Notes under the pieces: model-generated
Database searches by the model: none
Told to the model about the DNA's origin: nothing
The model's input: only the letters and a program-made list of their open reading frames with translations
Translations under genes and position numbers: made by a program
Source of the DNA: Paenibacillus sp. J31TS4
Lineage (GTDB): Bacteria; Bacillota; Bacilli; Paenibacillales; NBRC-103111
Direction of reading: 5' to 3'
Assembly: GCF_018403265.1 (NCBI RefSeq)
Contig: NZ_BOSI01000005.1
Span: forward strand, 175,205-239,204
Length of the DNA: 64,000 bases
In this document: piece after piece, positions 1-8,511 of the stretch
How the letters are laid out: every line of letters begins with the position of its first letter
Position numbering within the stretch: position 1 is the stretch's first letter

Positions 1-298
1 TCTCTTGTGCAGCCTGTATTCCGCACCGCAGGGAGTGCGCTTGCCCCATATGTGCTTCTAAGCAGGGAACAAGCGACCATTTCCGGCAGTACGGCTCCTT
101 GTAAAAGGCGCTGTCGATCCAATCCGCCGCAGCGCCATTCGATACGACGACAACAGAATCCAGCTCGGAGCTTAACGCTGCAGCCAGCGCATGATTCCCC
201 AAGCTCATCGGCCCGAGGGGAAGTCGAAGCTTATCCGTTCCCATTCGGGTACTGCGTCCTGCCGCCAAATAAATGCCGACGATGTTATTCCGTTTCAT
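1..298 (-). CDS. pucB: MobA-like nucleotidyltransferase for molybdenum cofactor (partial, cut by window edge)
   Basis: The start codon is the ATG at 298 and the frame stays open to the window edge, so only the first 99 codons are present. The N-terminus reads IVGIYLAAGRSTRMGTDK, the GxxxRMGxxK nucleotide-binding signature of MobA/MocA-type transferases. These attach CMP or GMP to molybdopterin and here probably mature the xanthine dehydrogenase cofactor. The gene overlaps the XdhC-like gene by 14 nt and is the last one visible in the puc operon. The family call is strong; the symbol rests on operon context resembling B. subtilis pucABCDE. Confidence 0.85.
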   Translation of the reverse strand, partial: MKRNNIVGIYLAAGRSTRMGTDKLRLPLGPMSLGNHALAAALSSELDSVVVVSNGAAADWIDSAFYKEPYCRKWSLVPCLEAHMGQAHSLRCGIQAAQE

Positions 299-1340
299 GG
301 GCGACTGGCTCCTGTTTTCTGGTTTTACCATGCACCTGGATCAGCTCGGCTGCAATGCTCACGGCTATTTCCTCCGGCCCTTCGGCTCCGATCGCAAGGC
401 CAACCGGATAATGAACCTTCATCGGAACCGGTACATCCGCCAGCAACCGTTCCGTTCTGCTTTTCGCCCCCATTATGCCGAGGTAGCGAAGCGGCCGTCC
501 CGCTAGAAGCCGTACCCACTGCCGGTCCCTCTCCATATTTCGGGTCATGACAACGGCATAATCGTAAGGGGTACTAGGAAGCAAGGGGGCCGCTTCCTCC
601 GGAAAGCCTACCAGGATGGTCTCGGCATCTGGAAAATACCTCCGGTCGCATAATGCGGCCCGCCAATCGGAGACGGTAACGGAAAAGCCTGCAGCAGCCG
701 CTAATGCAGCAACCGGCCTGGCGTCAGGCCCCGCCCCTATTAGGATCAGCCGCGGCTTCGGATAGTAGAGATGAACAAAAACTTCCGATTGGAGGGAAGG
801 GACAACCCTCATTCCGCTCTTGCCGTTATGCTCCAGCTCGGACGACAGCAAATTCAGGAGCGTTTGCGGAAAGTCTCCCCTCCATTCCCCGAACCGATGC
901 CCGTCTTTGGTCAAGAAACAGTAATCGGCGACGGAGCCGTCCGCGTCGAATCGTTTTACGAGCAGAACTTCCGTCGGCTGGTACAAATAATGCTTCAAGG
1001 TGGATAAATGATCGGCGAATGCAGCATCGATCGGTTCCATGATGATATGAATAACCCCGCCGCATCCCGTGTCTTCCCCCCAGGACAAAAGCTCCGGCGA
1101 TTGCATGTCGAATACGAAGCTGCGAGAACGGCCCGTCGCTACAATCTCCGGCACGAACGAGGAGAGGTGAGCCTCCAGACAGCCGGCGCTTAACAGTCCC
1201 ACTTGCGAACCGTCTTCCAGAAACAGCATGGACGCCCCTTCTTTGCGGTATGCGCTGCCTTCCACCCGAGTTATCGTTGCAAGCACGCTTCTCATGCCAG
1301 AGCGTTGAACGTTTTCCAATAGACGATGGATTGCTTCCAA
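285..1340 (-). CDS. pucA: XdhC/CoxI-family molybdenum cofactor insertion protein
   Basis: This 351-residue protein has the two-part XdhC layout. The N-terminal half carries GSAYRKEGASMLFLEDGS, typical of the family. The C-terminal half is a Rossmann fold beginning LILIGAGPDARPVAALAAAAG near residue 197. XdhC proteins bind molybdopterin, promote its sulfuration and insert it into xanthine dehydrogenase; they are not part of the mature enzyme. The start is TTG at 1340 behind GGAGGGG. It lies 31 nt after the iron-sulfur subunit gene and overlaps the MobA-like gene, so it belongs to the same transcription unit. Confidence 0.9.
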   Translation of the reverse strand: MEAIHRLLENVQRSGMRSVLATITRVEGSAYRKEGASMLFLEDGSQVGLLSAGCLEAHLSSFVPEIVATGRSRSFVFDMQSPELLSWGEDTGCGGVIHIIMEPIDAAFADHLSTLKHYLYQPTEVLLVKRFDADGSVADYCFLTKDGHRFGEWRGDFPQTLLNLLSSELEHNGKSGMRVVPSLQSEVFVHLYYPKPRLILIGAGPDARPVAALAAAAGFSVTVSDWRAALCDRRYFPDAETILVGFPEEAAPLLPSTPYDYAVVMTRNMERDRQWVRLLAGRPLRYLGIMGAKSRTERLLADVPVPMKVHYPVGLAIGAEGPEEIAVSIAAELIQVHGKTRKQEPVAHETE

Positions 1341-1371
1341 TCTCTCCCCTCCCCGGGCACGTGGCCCACCG

Positions 1372-1845
1372 TTATGTTTTCGGCGTAAACACGTCCCTCA
1401 CCGCATGTTGAATTTCCTCATAGGATGTGCATCTGCAAATGTTGGATTCCAGCCATACCCGGATCGTTTCTTCATCCGCATGCGGGTGCGCGTTTCGCAA
1501 TCCTTCGCAGTTCATAATAAAGCCGGGGGTACAATACCCGCATTGGAACGCCTGATAGCGAACAAAGGCATGCTGGACCGGCGAGTTCTTCAGCCCCTCG
1601 ATGGTCGTCAGTTGTTTTCCTTCCGCTTCTACGGTAAGCATCAGGCACGATTTGACAGGCAGGCCGTCCACCAAGATCGTACACGCGCCGCAGTCGCCGT
1701 TTTCGCAGCCGGGCTTGCTCCCCGTCAGTCCGAGCTGGTCCCGGAGCGTAGAGAGGAGGATGTCCGCGGCTCTTACTCGAACCAATCGCTTCTCGCCGTT
1801 TACTTCACAAGCAACCGGATACATAGCGGGAGGAGGCAGCGTCAT
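1372..1845 (-). CDS. pucE: Xanthine dehydrogenase, [2Fe-2S] iron-sulfur subunit
   Basis: A 157-residue electron-transfer subunit with the usual two-cluster pattern. The plant-ferredoxin cluster is bound by C47, C52, C55 and C67 (CENGDCGACT). The helical second cluster is bound by C102, C105, C137 and C139 (CGYCTPG and CRC). It passes electrons from the Mo site to FAD in hypoxanthine/xanthine oxidation. The ATG at 1845 follows an AAGGTGA site only 3 nt after the FAD-subunit stop, so the two are probably translated together. Length and motifs match the family closely. Confidence 0.95.
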   Translation of the reverse strand: MTLPPPAMYPVACEVNGEKRLVRVRAADILLSTLRDQLGLTGSKPGCENGDCGACTILVDGLPVKSCLMLTVEAEGKQLTTIEGLKNSPVQHAFVRYQAFQCGYCTPGFIMNCEGLRNAHPHADEETIRVWLESNICRCTSYEEIQHAVRDVFTPKT

Positions 1846-1848
1846 GCT

Positions 1849-2682
1849 TCACCTTCTTTCCAATGTATGGACCGCCTCAGCCATCGTTTGTTTAAGCACG
1901 AATTCTCGAAAAGCCGCCGAGCCCTCCACATTGCTCAGCAAGGGCGCGGGTAATTGGCCGACCGCCTGATCAATCCTTGCAGACAAGGGAAGTGACGTAT
2001 CGTTCAATACCTGATCGATGGCAGCGGATTGAAACGGGAACGAGCAGACGCCGCTGTAGGCGGTATGAATCCGCTCGTCTTTCTTAAGAGCGGCCACGGT
2101 AACGAGAGGATAGCCAACGCTGCCGATCTGCCGTTTTTTGATATGAACGAACGGCAAGGACAAATCGCTTCGGTCCGTTACGATCTGCACAAGAAACTCG
2201 CCGGCTTCCAATCTTATTTTCTGGGAGAACACCTGATGAATCGAGGCTTCTCTTATTCCCTCGATCCCGGCAATTCTGATCCGGCTATTCGCCAGAAGAA
2301 GCGGGAGTACCGCTTCCCGGTAAATAATGTTGCCGCAAATGTTGCCGCCGAGCGTAATCTGGTTTCGGGCTGTTTGATCGGCAATTCCCCGAGCCGTTTC
2401 GCTAAGCAGCGGAAAGGGGTTCGCCGCGGTCAAAGCCGATAACGTGACGCAAGAACCGATCACTAGCTTATCGCCTTGCATCTCCATTACATTGCACTCC
2501 GGTACGGATTTTAGATCGATGACAGCACCCGGATGAATGTCGTTGGTTCGTGCCCACGTGACAATTTCCGTCCCTCCGGCGTAATAGATCGGATGCTTCC
2601 CTTGCTGTTGCAAGAGGTGAAACCATTCTGCAGCTAGCGGGACGGAAGACGGTTTGTAATAGTCAAAGTCAAACGGGATCAT
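1849..2682 (-). CDS. pucC: Xanthine dehydrogenase, FAD-binding subunit
   Basis: A 277-residue FAD-binding subunit of the CoxM/XdhB type. Near residue 36 it has YYAGGTEIVTW, the FAD pyrophosphate loop, and around residue 110 the second FAD motif GGNICGNIIYREAVLPLL. It relays electrons from the iron-sulfur clusters to NAD+ or another acceptor. The ATG at 2682 lies inside the end of pucD (14 nt overlap) and the stop is 3 nt from pucE, so the three catalytic subunits are tightly coupled. Confidence 0.93.
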   Translation of the reverse strand: MIPFDFDYYKPSSVPLAAEWFHLLQQQGKHPIYYAGGTEIVTWARTNDIHPGAVIDLKSVPECNVMEMQGDKLVIGSCVTLSALTAANPFPLLSETARGIADQTARNQITLGGNICGNIIYREAVLPLLLANSRIRIAGIEGIREASIHQVFSQKIRLEAGEFLVQIVTDRSDLSLPFVHIKKRQIGSVGYPLVTVAALKKDERIHTAYSGVCSFPFQSAAIDQVLNDTSLPLSARIDQAVGQLPAPLLSNVEGSAAFREFVLKQTMAEAVHTLERR

Positions 2683-4993
2683 GGATCGTCCTCCAGATCG
2701 TCTCAGGCGTCAGAGGCAATCGATTGAGCTCTACTCCAGTAGCGGCCGTCAGGCTGTTCGCCAATGCGGCAGGCATGCCGATCAGCCCGTGCTCGCCGAT
2801 GCCGCGCAAGCCGTAAGGCGCTTCCATATGAGGGGTCTCGACGAAATCGACGAAGTACTCCGGCTGCTCTCCGAAACGAATCAATTTGTAGGTCCGAATT
2901 TGATTGTTCCGGACGGCGCCCTTCTCGTCGAAGAAAAAAGCTTCCCGGCTGGAAAAGCTTAAGCCCATGCTCATGGCGCCCGTAATTTGGCCGCGGGCGA
3001 ACAATGGATTGATCACCTTGCCTGCATCGACAATCGTAGCTGCTCTTATGATTTTGTACGTGAACTCTTTCGTATTCCATTCCACTTCTACCGCCTGAGC
3101 CCCGACCGTCCACTCCGGTCCGAGCTTGCCTTTCCCGGTTTCCGGGTCCATTAAGGTTAAATTCTGCATCGTATAGCTGCCGCGTCCGATGACTTGGCTG
3201 CCTATTGTAGTTCCATTCGGAAATGTGTAGCCGTGAGCAAGCTGTTCGATTGCTAATCCTGTGGCGGGGGCGTCTTTCAAGAACACCCGGCCGCCTCCGA
3301 CATCCAAATCTGTCGGCAGGCATTGCAGGACTACGGCTGCTAGGCCCTTCAACTGGGCAATGGCGTCATCGGCCGCACGAAGGATGGCATTGCCAACCAG
3401 AAAGGTACTTCGGCTGGCCACCGTTTTCCAATAAAAGGGGTCGGTCTCCGTACGGACCTCCGGAGCGATATGGATCATCCGCTCATCCATACGCAATCGT
3501 TCGGCCAACAATTGGGTAAGCGAAGTCCTTGTCCCCTGGCCAATTTCCACTGCTCCGCAAAGCAAATTCACGGTTCCGTCGGCATTGAATGCGACCACAG
3601 CTCCCGCTCCGGCATCTGTCGGGGTATTCGAATTTTTCCAGAAGCAGCACACCCCTGTCGCCTTAACGAGATGGCCGTGCGTTTCGTACTGCGGAGAGTC
3701 GTCCGTGTCGAGCCATGCTTTCAATTTTGCTATGCACATGGGCAGATTGCCCAGATTGCTTCTATCCAGCAGCGTTTGTGTCGGGGACGTATCCCCTGGC
3801 CCTATCGCATTGGCAAAACGAAATTCCAGCGGATCCATCCCTACCCGCTTCGCCAATATGTCCATCGCTCGTTCTATCGCGAATGTCAGTTCCGGATGGC
3901 CAAATCCTCGGAAGGACGTCGAATACGGATGGTTCGTGTACACGCATAAGGAATCGCAATGGACGTTGTCGATGCGATAAGGCCCCGTACAGTCCACAGC
4001 GCCCGCCCGGCTCATCACCACTCCTCTGTCCGAATACGCTCCGCCATCGAACAGATGCACAAATTCGGCGGCCGTCAGCTTCCCGTCCCGGGTACAGCCA
4101 AGCTTGATTTTGGCATCCAGGCCGATATGGACGGGAGAAGCGATCATGTCCACCTCGCGGGAGTTTACCAGCTTTACCGCTTTTCCGCCAACAGCATGGG
4201 AAGCCATATAAGCAAGGTATTCCAACTGAACCGCGGCTTTTCCACCGAAGCTGCCTCCCACGAGCGGCGTATGAACAATCACTTGATGAAGCGGAACTTG
4301 AAACGACTCGCTTATCGCTCTCTGAATCACATAGGGGGATTGCGAAGCCGAATGGAGGATCACTTTGCCGCCCGGCATTATCTGTGCCGTCGTGCACCGC
4401 ATCTCCATAGCGGCATGATCCGACTGGGGCAAAGTGACTTCGATTTCCACGGTATGTACGCTGTTGTTCCAGCCCTCTTCCATATTTCCCTTGCGTATTT
4501 TGACCCGGTTCGCGATGTTCGTTCCCGGTTCCGGGCGAACCTCCTCATGGCGCTTGTACTTGTCCAGATGCTCATGAACGAGCGGAGCATTGCTTTGAAG
4601 AGCTTCTTTTGGAGACAGGACGGCCGGTAAGAGCTCATACTCCACCTTGATCCTAAGAGCCGCCATCTGTGCTATATATTCTTCTTCTGCGACGACAAGG
4701 GCGACGGGCTCGCCATAATATCTTACTTTCTCGATGGCAAGCGGGGGGCGGTCTTCCAGAGGCGATCCGGTCAAGATCGGGTAATCCTGTCCTGTAATAA
4801 CCGCTTTTACCCCCGGAATGTTCCTGGCTTCGGACGTATCGATCGCTACTAGTTTGGCGTGGGCATGCGGGCTGACAGCGAGCTTGGCATGTAGAAGCCC
4901 AGGCGCCGGAGCATCGTTTACATATCGAGCTGTCCCCGTCACTTTTTCCCATGTTTCCTTCCTGGGAATGCTTCTCCCAAGCGATGGACCGAT
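2669..4993 (-). CDS. pucD: Xanthine dehydrogenase, molybdenum-binding subunit
   Basis: This is the large catalytic subunit, which hydroxylates hypoxanthine or xanthine at a Mo-molybdopterin centre. It has the substrate-channel motif GGSFGGK and, near the C-terminus, LRGIGEHG with the conserved active-site glutamate. The first ATG/GTG/TTG in frame is GTG 4942, giving 757 aa. The frame is open upstream to a stop at 5011, and the upstream codons read GRSIPRKETWEKVTG, the conserved family N-terminus. A near-perfect GGAGGGG (5006-5000) sits 8 nt before an ATC at 4993, which I take as the probable start (774 aa). It is the first gene of the operon. Confidence 0.88.
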   Translation of the reverse strand: MGPSLGRSIPRKETWEKVTGTARYVNDAPAPGLLHAKLAVSPHAHAKLVAIDTSEARNIPGVKAVITGQDYPILTGSPLEDRPPLAIEKVRYYGEPVALVVAEEEYIAQMAALRIKVEYELLPAVLSPKEALQSNAPLVHEHLDKYKRHEEVRPEPGTNIANRVKIRKGNMEEGWNNSVHTVEIEVTLPQSDHAAMEMRCTTAQIMPGGKVILHSASQSPYVIQRAISESFQVPLHQVIVHTPLVGGSFGGKAAVQLEYLAYMASHAVGGKAVKLVNSREVDMIASPVHIGLDAKIKLGCTRDGKLTAAEFVHLFDGGAYSDRGVVMSRAGAVDCTGPYRIDNVHCDSLCVYTNHPYSTSFRGFGHPELTFAIERAMDILAKRVGMDPLEFRFANAIGPGDTSPTQTLLDRSNLGNLPMCIAKLKAWLDTDDSPQYETHGHLVKATGVCCFWKNSNTPTDAGAGAVVAFNADGTVNLLCGAVEIGQGTRTSLTQLLAERLRMDERMIHIAPEVRTETDPFYWKTVASRSTFLVGNAILRAADDAIAQLKGLAAVVLQCLPTDLDVGGGRVFLKDAPATGLAIEQLAHGYTFPNGTTIGSQVIGRGSYTMQNLTLMDPETGKGKLGPEWTVGAQAVEVEWNTKEFTYKIIRAATIVDAGKVINPLFARGQITGAMSMGLSFSSREAFFFDEKGAVRNNQIRTYKLIRFGEQPEYFVDFVETPHMEAPYGLRGIGEHGLIGMPAALANSLTAATGVELNRLPLTPETIWRTIHDPV

Positions 4994-5053
4994 CTTGATC
5001 CCCTCCTTTCACGACCGGCAAGGTAACCCTCCACTTCTTCCTTGCTTATGTAT

Positions 5054-5076
5054 ATACGGTCCTTGTTTGTCCGTAT
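5054..5076. promoter_or_regulatory. Inverted repeat upstream of the puc operon (candidate operator)
   Basis: ATACGG and CCGTAT form perfect 6-nt arms separated by 11 nt, about 60 nt upstream of the pucD ribosome binding site. Position and symmetry suit a dimeric repressor or activator. It does not resemble the PucR box I know from B. subtilis, so the binding protein is unknown. Confidence 0.35.
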
Positions 5077-5161
5077 TATTGCTTTATGAAGGAACCTGCA
5101 CCTCCATGACGGAGACAGGCTGTATGGAAGGTGGAAAGGGCCACATCCGAAGGACACAAGG

Positions 5162-5195
5162 AAAACCCCTCATTCGGAAAGGAATGAGGGGTTTT
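5162..5195 (-). terminator. Rho-independent terminator after rlmP
   Basis: A perfect 14-bp stem (5162-5175 with 5182-5195, loop ggaaag), with A and T runs at its outer ends, lies 33 nt past the rlmP stop. It separates rlmP from the puc operon promoter region. Confidence 0.85.
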
Positions 5196-5227
5196 CTCAG
5201 TTCGTCTTATTCAGCTTCTAGTCGCTC

Positions 5228-6028
5228 TCAGCCCCGCTGCCGCATCGCCTCGTACAACAGCACGGTGGCGGCCATCGCCACATTGAGCGACTCGGACTGG
5301 CCGCGCATCGGGATGAGGACGCTGTCCGTCGCGAGAGCGGCCGCTTCGGCCGAGACGCCGGCTCCCTCGTTCCCGAGAATGAGCCAGACAGGGCCGGCCA
5401 AGTCGGCCTCGTATATCGTCTGCTTGGCGTCCAGCCGGGCGGTGACGGTGCGAATGCCCCGACGCCCCGCCTCCGCGAGGAGTGCCGGCAGATCCGCGGA
5501 GACGACCGGCACGTGAAACAGCGAGCCCATCGTCGCCCGCACCGTCTTCGGGCTGTATAGGTCGACCGTGCCGGCTCCGAGTACGACGCCTGTCGCCCCC
5601 GCGGCGTCCGCAGCGCGGATGATCGTACCGAGATTGCCGGGGTCCTGGACACCGTCGACGGCGACGACGAGCGCATCCTCGGCATAGAGCCAGGCCTCCG
5701 CCCCGCTACCGGCTTTGGCGACGACGGCTACGATGCCCTGCGGCGTTTTCGTCTCCGAGCATTTCGCCAGCACCGGCTCCGGCACGGCATACCACTCCGC
5801 GGTGCCGTGCGCGAGTCCGGCCAGCTCCGGGGGGAGGCCCTTGTCCACCTGGAACAGGATCGCCTCCACCGGCGCCCCCGCCTGGAGCGCCTCCTGGACG
5901 AGATGGGTGCCCTCGAGCAGATACTTGCCCTGCGCCTCCCTGCCCTTTCTGGTCAGCAGCTGCGCCCACTGCTTGATCTTCGGATTATTCACCGACGTTA
6001 ATTCCTGAATGTTGTTCAATCCGTTCAC
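5228..6028 (-). CDS. rlmP: SPOUT (TrmH-family) 23S rRNA 2'-O-methyltransferase, RlmP/YsgA type
   Basis: A 266-residue SpoU methyltransferase. The N-terminal substrate-binding part begins NPKIKQWAQLLTRKGR. The knotted SAM domain shows all three motifs: DPGNLGTIIRAADAAG near 132, LILGNEGAGVS near 218, and SLNVAMAATVLLYE near 245. In B. subtilis the orthologue YsgA (RlmP) makes 2'-O-methylguanosine in the 23S A-loop. The GTG start at 6028 overlaps the ktrA stop by 4 nt (GTGA), so the two genes are coupled. The nearby sspI also matches the B. subtilis ysgA-sspI arrangement. RlmB is the less likely alternative. Confidence 0.88.
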   Translation of the reverse strand: MNGLNNIQELTSVNNPKIKQWAQLLTRKGREAQGKYLLEGTHLVQEALQAGAPVEAILFQVDKGLPPELAGLAHGTAEWYAVPEPVLAKCSETKTPQGIVAVVAKAGSGAEAWLYAEDALVVAVDGVQDPGNLGTIIRAADAAGATGVVLGAGTVDLYSPKTVRATMGSLFHVPVVSADLPALLAEAGRRGIRTVTARLDAKQTIYEADLAGPVWLILGNEGAGVSAEAAALATDSVLIPMRGQSESLNVAMAATVLLYEAMRQRG

Positions 6029-6702
6029 TCCGCGTATGCTTTTTCGAATTTCCAGAGATCTTCGTTCCGTCCGACGATGACGAGCACGTCGGATTCCAGA
6101 ATCTCATGGTCCGGGGAAGGCGTAATGTTCATCCGTTCCTTCGCATGCTCCTGGTCTCCATGCTTGATCGCCATGACGTTGCACTGGAACTTGGCCCGGA
6201 TGTCCAGCTGCCTCAGCGACTTGCCCACGAGCTTCGGAGTCGCCTTGATCTCGGCGATGCTGTAGTCGTCCGAGATTTCTATGTACTCCAGAATGTTCGG
6301 AGAGATCAGGTTGTGCGCGACCCGGAGGCCCATATCCCGCTCGGGATAAATAACCCGGTCCGCACCGATCCGCCCCAGCACCTTGCCGTGAAGCTCGTTC
6401 TTCGCTTTGGCGATGATGACGGGAACGCCAAGCTCCTTCAGAATGAGCGTAGTCAGGATGCTCGCCTGAATGTCCTCGCCGATCGCCACGACCACGACAT
6501 CGAAATTGCGGATGCCGAGCGCCTTGAGCGCTTCCTCGTCCGTCGTGTCCGCCTGGACCGAGTGGGTCACCACGGCGCTCATCTCTTGAATTCTCTGCTC
6601 GCTCGCGTCGATCGCCAGCACGTCGTGCCCGTAGGCACGCAGCGCCTTGGCTACGCTGGACCCGAAGCGGCCCATTCCAATAATCGCAAAGTTCTTCTTC
6701 AT
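6025..6702 (-). CDS. KtrA/KtrC-type RCK regulator of K+ uptake
   Basis: A 225-residue cytosolic gating ring protein. An N-terminal RCK_N Rossmann domain (IIGMGRFGSSVAKAL, with GxGxxG at about 9-14 and an acidic residue after the second strand, LAIDASE) binds nucleotide. An RCK_C (TrkA-C) domain follows from about residue 135. With a KtrB/KtrD pore, not present here, it controls potassium entry. ATG 6702 follows GGAGGGG with 10 nt spacing; the frame extends further upstream without any conserved sequence, so the longer start is rejected. It is cotranscribed with rlmP. Confidence 0.92.
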   Translation of the reverse strand: MKKNFAIIGMGRFGSSVAKALRAYGHDVLAIDASEQRIQEMSAVVTHSVQADTTDEEALKALGIRNFDVVVVAIGEDIQASILTTLILKELGVPVIIAKAKNELHGKVLGRIGADRVIYPERDMGLRVAHNLISPNILEYIEISDDYSIAEIKATPKLVGKSLRQLDIRAKFQCNVMAIKHGDQEHAKERMNITPSPDHEILESDVLVIVGRNEDLWKFEKAYAE

Positions 6703-6739
6703 ACCGGCCCGTCCCCTCCGCAAAAAACTCGATAGCGAT

Positions 6740-6768
6740 AGTATACCACAAGCGCCGGCATTCCCGAA
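6740..6768 (-). promoter_or_regulatory. Extended -10 promoter for ktrA-rlmP
   Basis: Reading the minus strand, TATACT (6745-6740) is preceded by TGG, giving an extended -10 (TGGTATACT). A weak -35, TTCGGG, lies 17 nt upstream. It is about 40 nt before the ktrA start. Confidence 0.55.
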
Positions 6769-6991
6769 CCGGGCCGCCCCGGGGACGCCGGGGCCACCCG
6801 GACCGTATAGGGACGCCGTTGGCGAAGATCGCTGCCGAAGCGGTTCGGCCGACCGGATCATCGTTTCCGCGTCCGACGCGAGTCGACTGACCGGGTCGCC
6901 GATTCCACTGCGCCGCGTCTTGACAGCCCGTCCCCCGATTCCGCTGTGTGGCTCGGGTCCGCCTGCCTTACATAATATTACCGCGAACCGG

Positions 6992-6998
6992 CATACTA
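6992..6998 (+). promoter_or_regulatory. Possible sigma-G -10 element for sspI
   Basis: CATACTA matches the sigma-G -10 consensus CATNNTA and lies about 48 nt before the sspI start. No convincing -35 is visible at the correct spacing, so this rests on one element plus the forespore role of SspI. Confidence 0.3.
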
Positions 6999-7045
6999 AC
7001 CGAAGGAGTAAGGATCACTAGATGCGAGTAGGGAGGGAACCAGCC

Positions 7046-7252
7046 ATGAATCTTGATTTGAGACAAGCCATCGTCACCCGGGTCCAGGGCAAATCCGAGG
7101 AGGAACTGACCGGGATCATCGTCGATTCGGTCGACAGCGTGGAGCAGGCGCTTCCGGGCCTCGGCGTCCTGTTCGAAATTATCTGGAAGCACGCCGACGA
7201 GTCCACGCAGCAGTCGCTCGTGCATACGCTGAAGACAAGTCTCCCCCAATAA
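7046..7252 (+). CDS. sspI: Small acid-soluble spore protein SspI
   Basis: A 68-residue protein that starts MNLDLRQAIVTRVQGKS and contains the family hallmark LPGLGVLFEIIWKHA at about 40-54. B. subtilis SspI is 71 residues with the same layout (MDLNLRHAVIANV, LPGLGVLFEVIWQHA). SspI is made in the forespore and contributes to spore outgrowth. The ATG at 7046 has a GGGAGGG site; an in-frame ATG at 7022 lacks one. Its position next to rlmP matches B. subtilis. A GC-rich hairpin in the end of the next gene (7274-7295) may stop its transcript. Confidence 0.95.
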   Translation: MNLDLRQAIVTRVQGKSEEELTGIIVDSVDSVEQALPGLGVLFEIIWKHADESTQQSLVHTLKTSLPQ

Positions 7253-7265
7253 CCCCAGCCGAGAG

Positions 7266-8354
7266 CTATTGTGCCGGAGCCGCCAGCGGCTCCGGTCTTC
7301 GGCATGCCGTCTCCATGATATAATGCGTCCCTGAAGCTGCCGCCGTGAGCAGTCCTTCCATCGCCTCCAGCACGTGCAGGGCGAGCGCCCCGCCGGCTCG
7401 CGGCTCCCGCCCGGTGCGGATCGCCTCGGCCATGTCCAGGACGCCGAGGCCCCGCCCGTTCTCGGTCACGCCCGTCTCGATCGGTATCTCGGTCCATTCG
7501 CCTCCCGCGGCTGTGCGCAGCACGACCGGGCCGCCGAACGTGTTCGGATCGGGAACGAGCAGCGTTCCTTTGCTGCCGTACAGCTCGATGCGCGGCAGCG
7601 AGGAGCCTCCCAGAATGTCGAAGCTCGTGGTGAGTGTCGCGACGGGCCCCGCCGCAAACTCCAGCACGCCAGCGACGTGCGTCGGCACCTCGACCTCGAT
7701 GATCGTCCCGGCTTTGGGCTGGCTTGTGATCGTCCGCTCGGGGAACGAGATCCGGGCGCTTCCCGTCACCCGGCGGATCGGCCCGAGCAGCGCGACGAGA
7801 GCGGTCAGGTAGTACGGCCCCATATCCAGGAGCGGCCCGCCGCCTTGCTCATAATAGAATTCCGGGGCCGGATGCCAGCTCTCGGGCCCTTTGCCCATGA
7901 GAAAAGCGGAGGCGCCGACCGGCGTCCCAATTGCGCCTTCGGCAAGCAGCCGAAGACACGTCTGCATACCGCCGCCCAGGGACGTATCCGGCGCACTGCC
8001 GATGAGGAGTCCCTTCTCCTCGGCCAGCTTCATGAGCCGCTTCCCCTCCGCATAGGTGACGGCCAGAGGCTTTTCACCGTACACATGCTTGCCTGCGCGC
8101 AGTGCCGCTTCGCTGATCGCCGCATGCGCCTTGGGCACGGTCAGATTGAGGACGAGCTCGATGTCCCGCCGCCCGAGCAGGTCCTCCACCGAGCCGCCGT
8201 CCGGAATTCCGTGGAGCGCCGCCTTCTCCCTCGCCCGCTCCGGGATCAGATCCGCGCAATAGACGAGCTCGACACCGCCCGCTTTCTTCAAATTTTGCAT
8301 GTAGATGTCGCTGATCTTGCCGCACCCAATAATGCCTAGCTTCATGTCCGCCAT
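7266..8354 (-). CDS. Gfo/Idh/MocA-family NAD(P)-dependent oxidoreductase
   Basis: A 362-residue dehydrogenase of the Gfo/Idh/MocA family. It has an N-terminal Rossmann domain (KLGIIGCGKISDIYMQNL), the family EKP motif in GEKPLAVTYAEG near residue 95, and an alpha/beta substrate domain. Members act on sugars, inositols or related polyols; the substrate cannot be read here. ATG 8354 follows GGGAGG by about 9 nt; 8345 is a second ATG without a well-placed site. A longer reading frame upstream has no family similarity. It converges on sspI with a 13-nt gap and seems to be a single-gene unit. Confidence 0.85.
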   Translation of the reverse strand: MADMKLGIIGCGKISDIYMQNLKKAGGVELVYCADLIPERAREKAALHGIPDGGSVEDLLGRRDIELVLNLTVPKAHAAISEAALRAGKHVYGEKPLAVTYAEGKRLMKLAEEKGLLIGSAPDTSLGGGMQTCLRLLAEGAIGTPVGASAFLMGKGPESWHPAPEFYYEQGGGPLLDMGPYYLTALVALLGPIRRVTGSARISFPERTITSQPKAGTIIEVEVPTHVAGVLEFAAGPVATLTTSFDILGGSSLPRIELYGSKGTLLVPDPNTFGGPVVLRTAAGGEWTEIPIETGVTENGRGLGVLDMAEAIRTGREPRAGGALALHVLEAMEGLLTAAASGTHYIMETACRRPEPLAAPAQ

Positions 8355-8452
8355 TCCTAGCCGCCTCCCTTGTCCGCTTGAAGGATATGGTTCATCCCCT
8401 TCATTGTAGCGGAGGCCAGAGGACGAAGGAAGGGCCGGTTGAAACCAAACGA

Positions 8453-8483
8453 ACGCGCGGCGTTCGTCAGGAACGCCGCGCGT
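8453..8483 (-). terminator. Terminator after the YheC/D-like gene
   Basis: A perfect 13-bp GC-rich stem (8453-8465 with 8471-8483, 5-nt loop) lies 29 nt beyond the stop. The minus-strand exit is T-rich (GTTTGGTTTC). Confidence 0.7.
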
Positions 8484-8511
8484 CAAAGGTTCGGAACGGA
8501 TCGTCCCGCCA

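Larger units (their letters stand above)
6703..7045. other. Intergenic region between ktrA and sspI
   Basis: No gene was found in this 343-nt divergent spacer. It holds the ktrA promoter at the ktrA end and a possible sporulation promoter at the sspI end. The GC-rich middle shows nothing I can name. Confidence 0.6.

Noticed and set aside
4653..5021. Small minus-strand gene starting at GTG 5021 ahead of pucD
   Set aside because: Its frame overlaps pucD out of phase and has no similarity; the ribosome binding site there fits the pucD frame.
7274..7295. Dedicated terminator for sspI
   Set aside because: A 9-bp hairpin is present inside the converging gene, but without a T run it was kept only as a remark.
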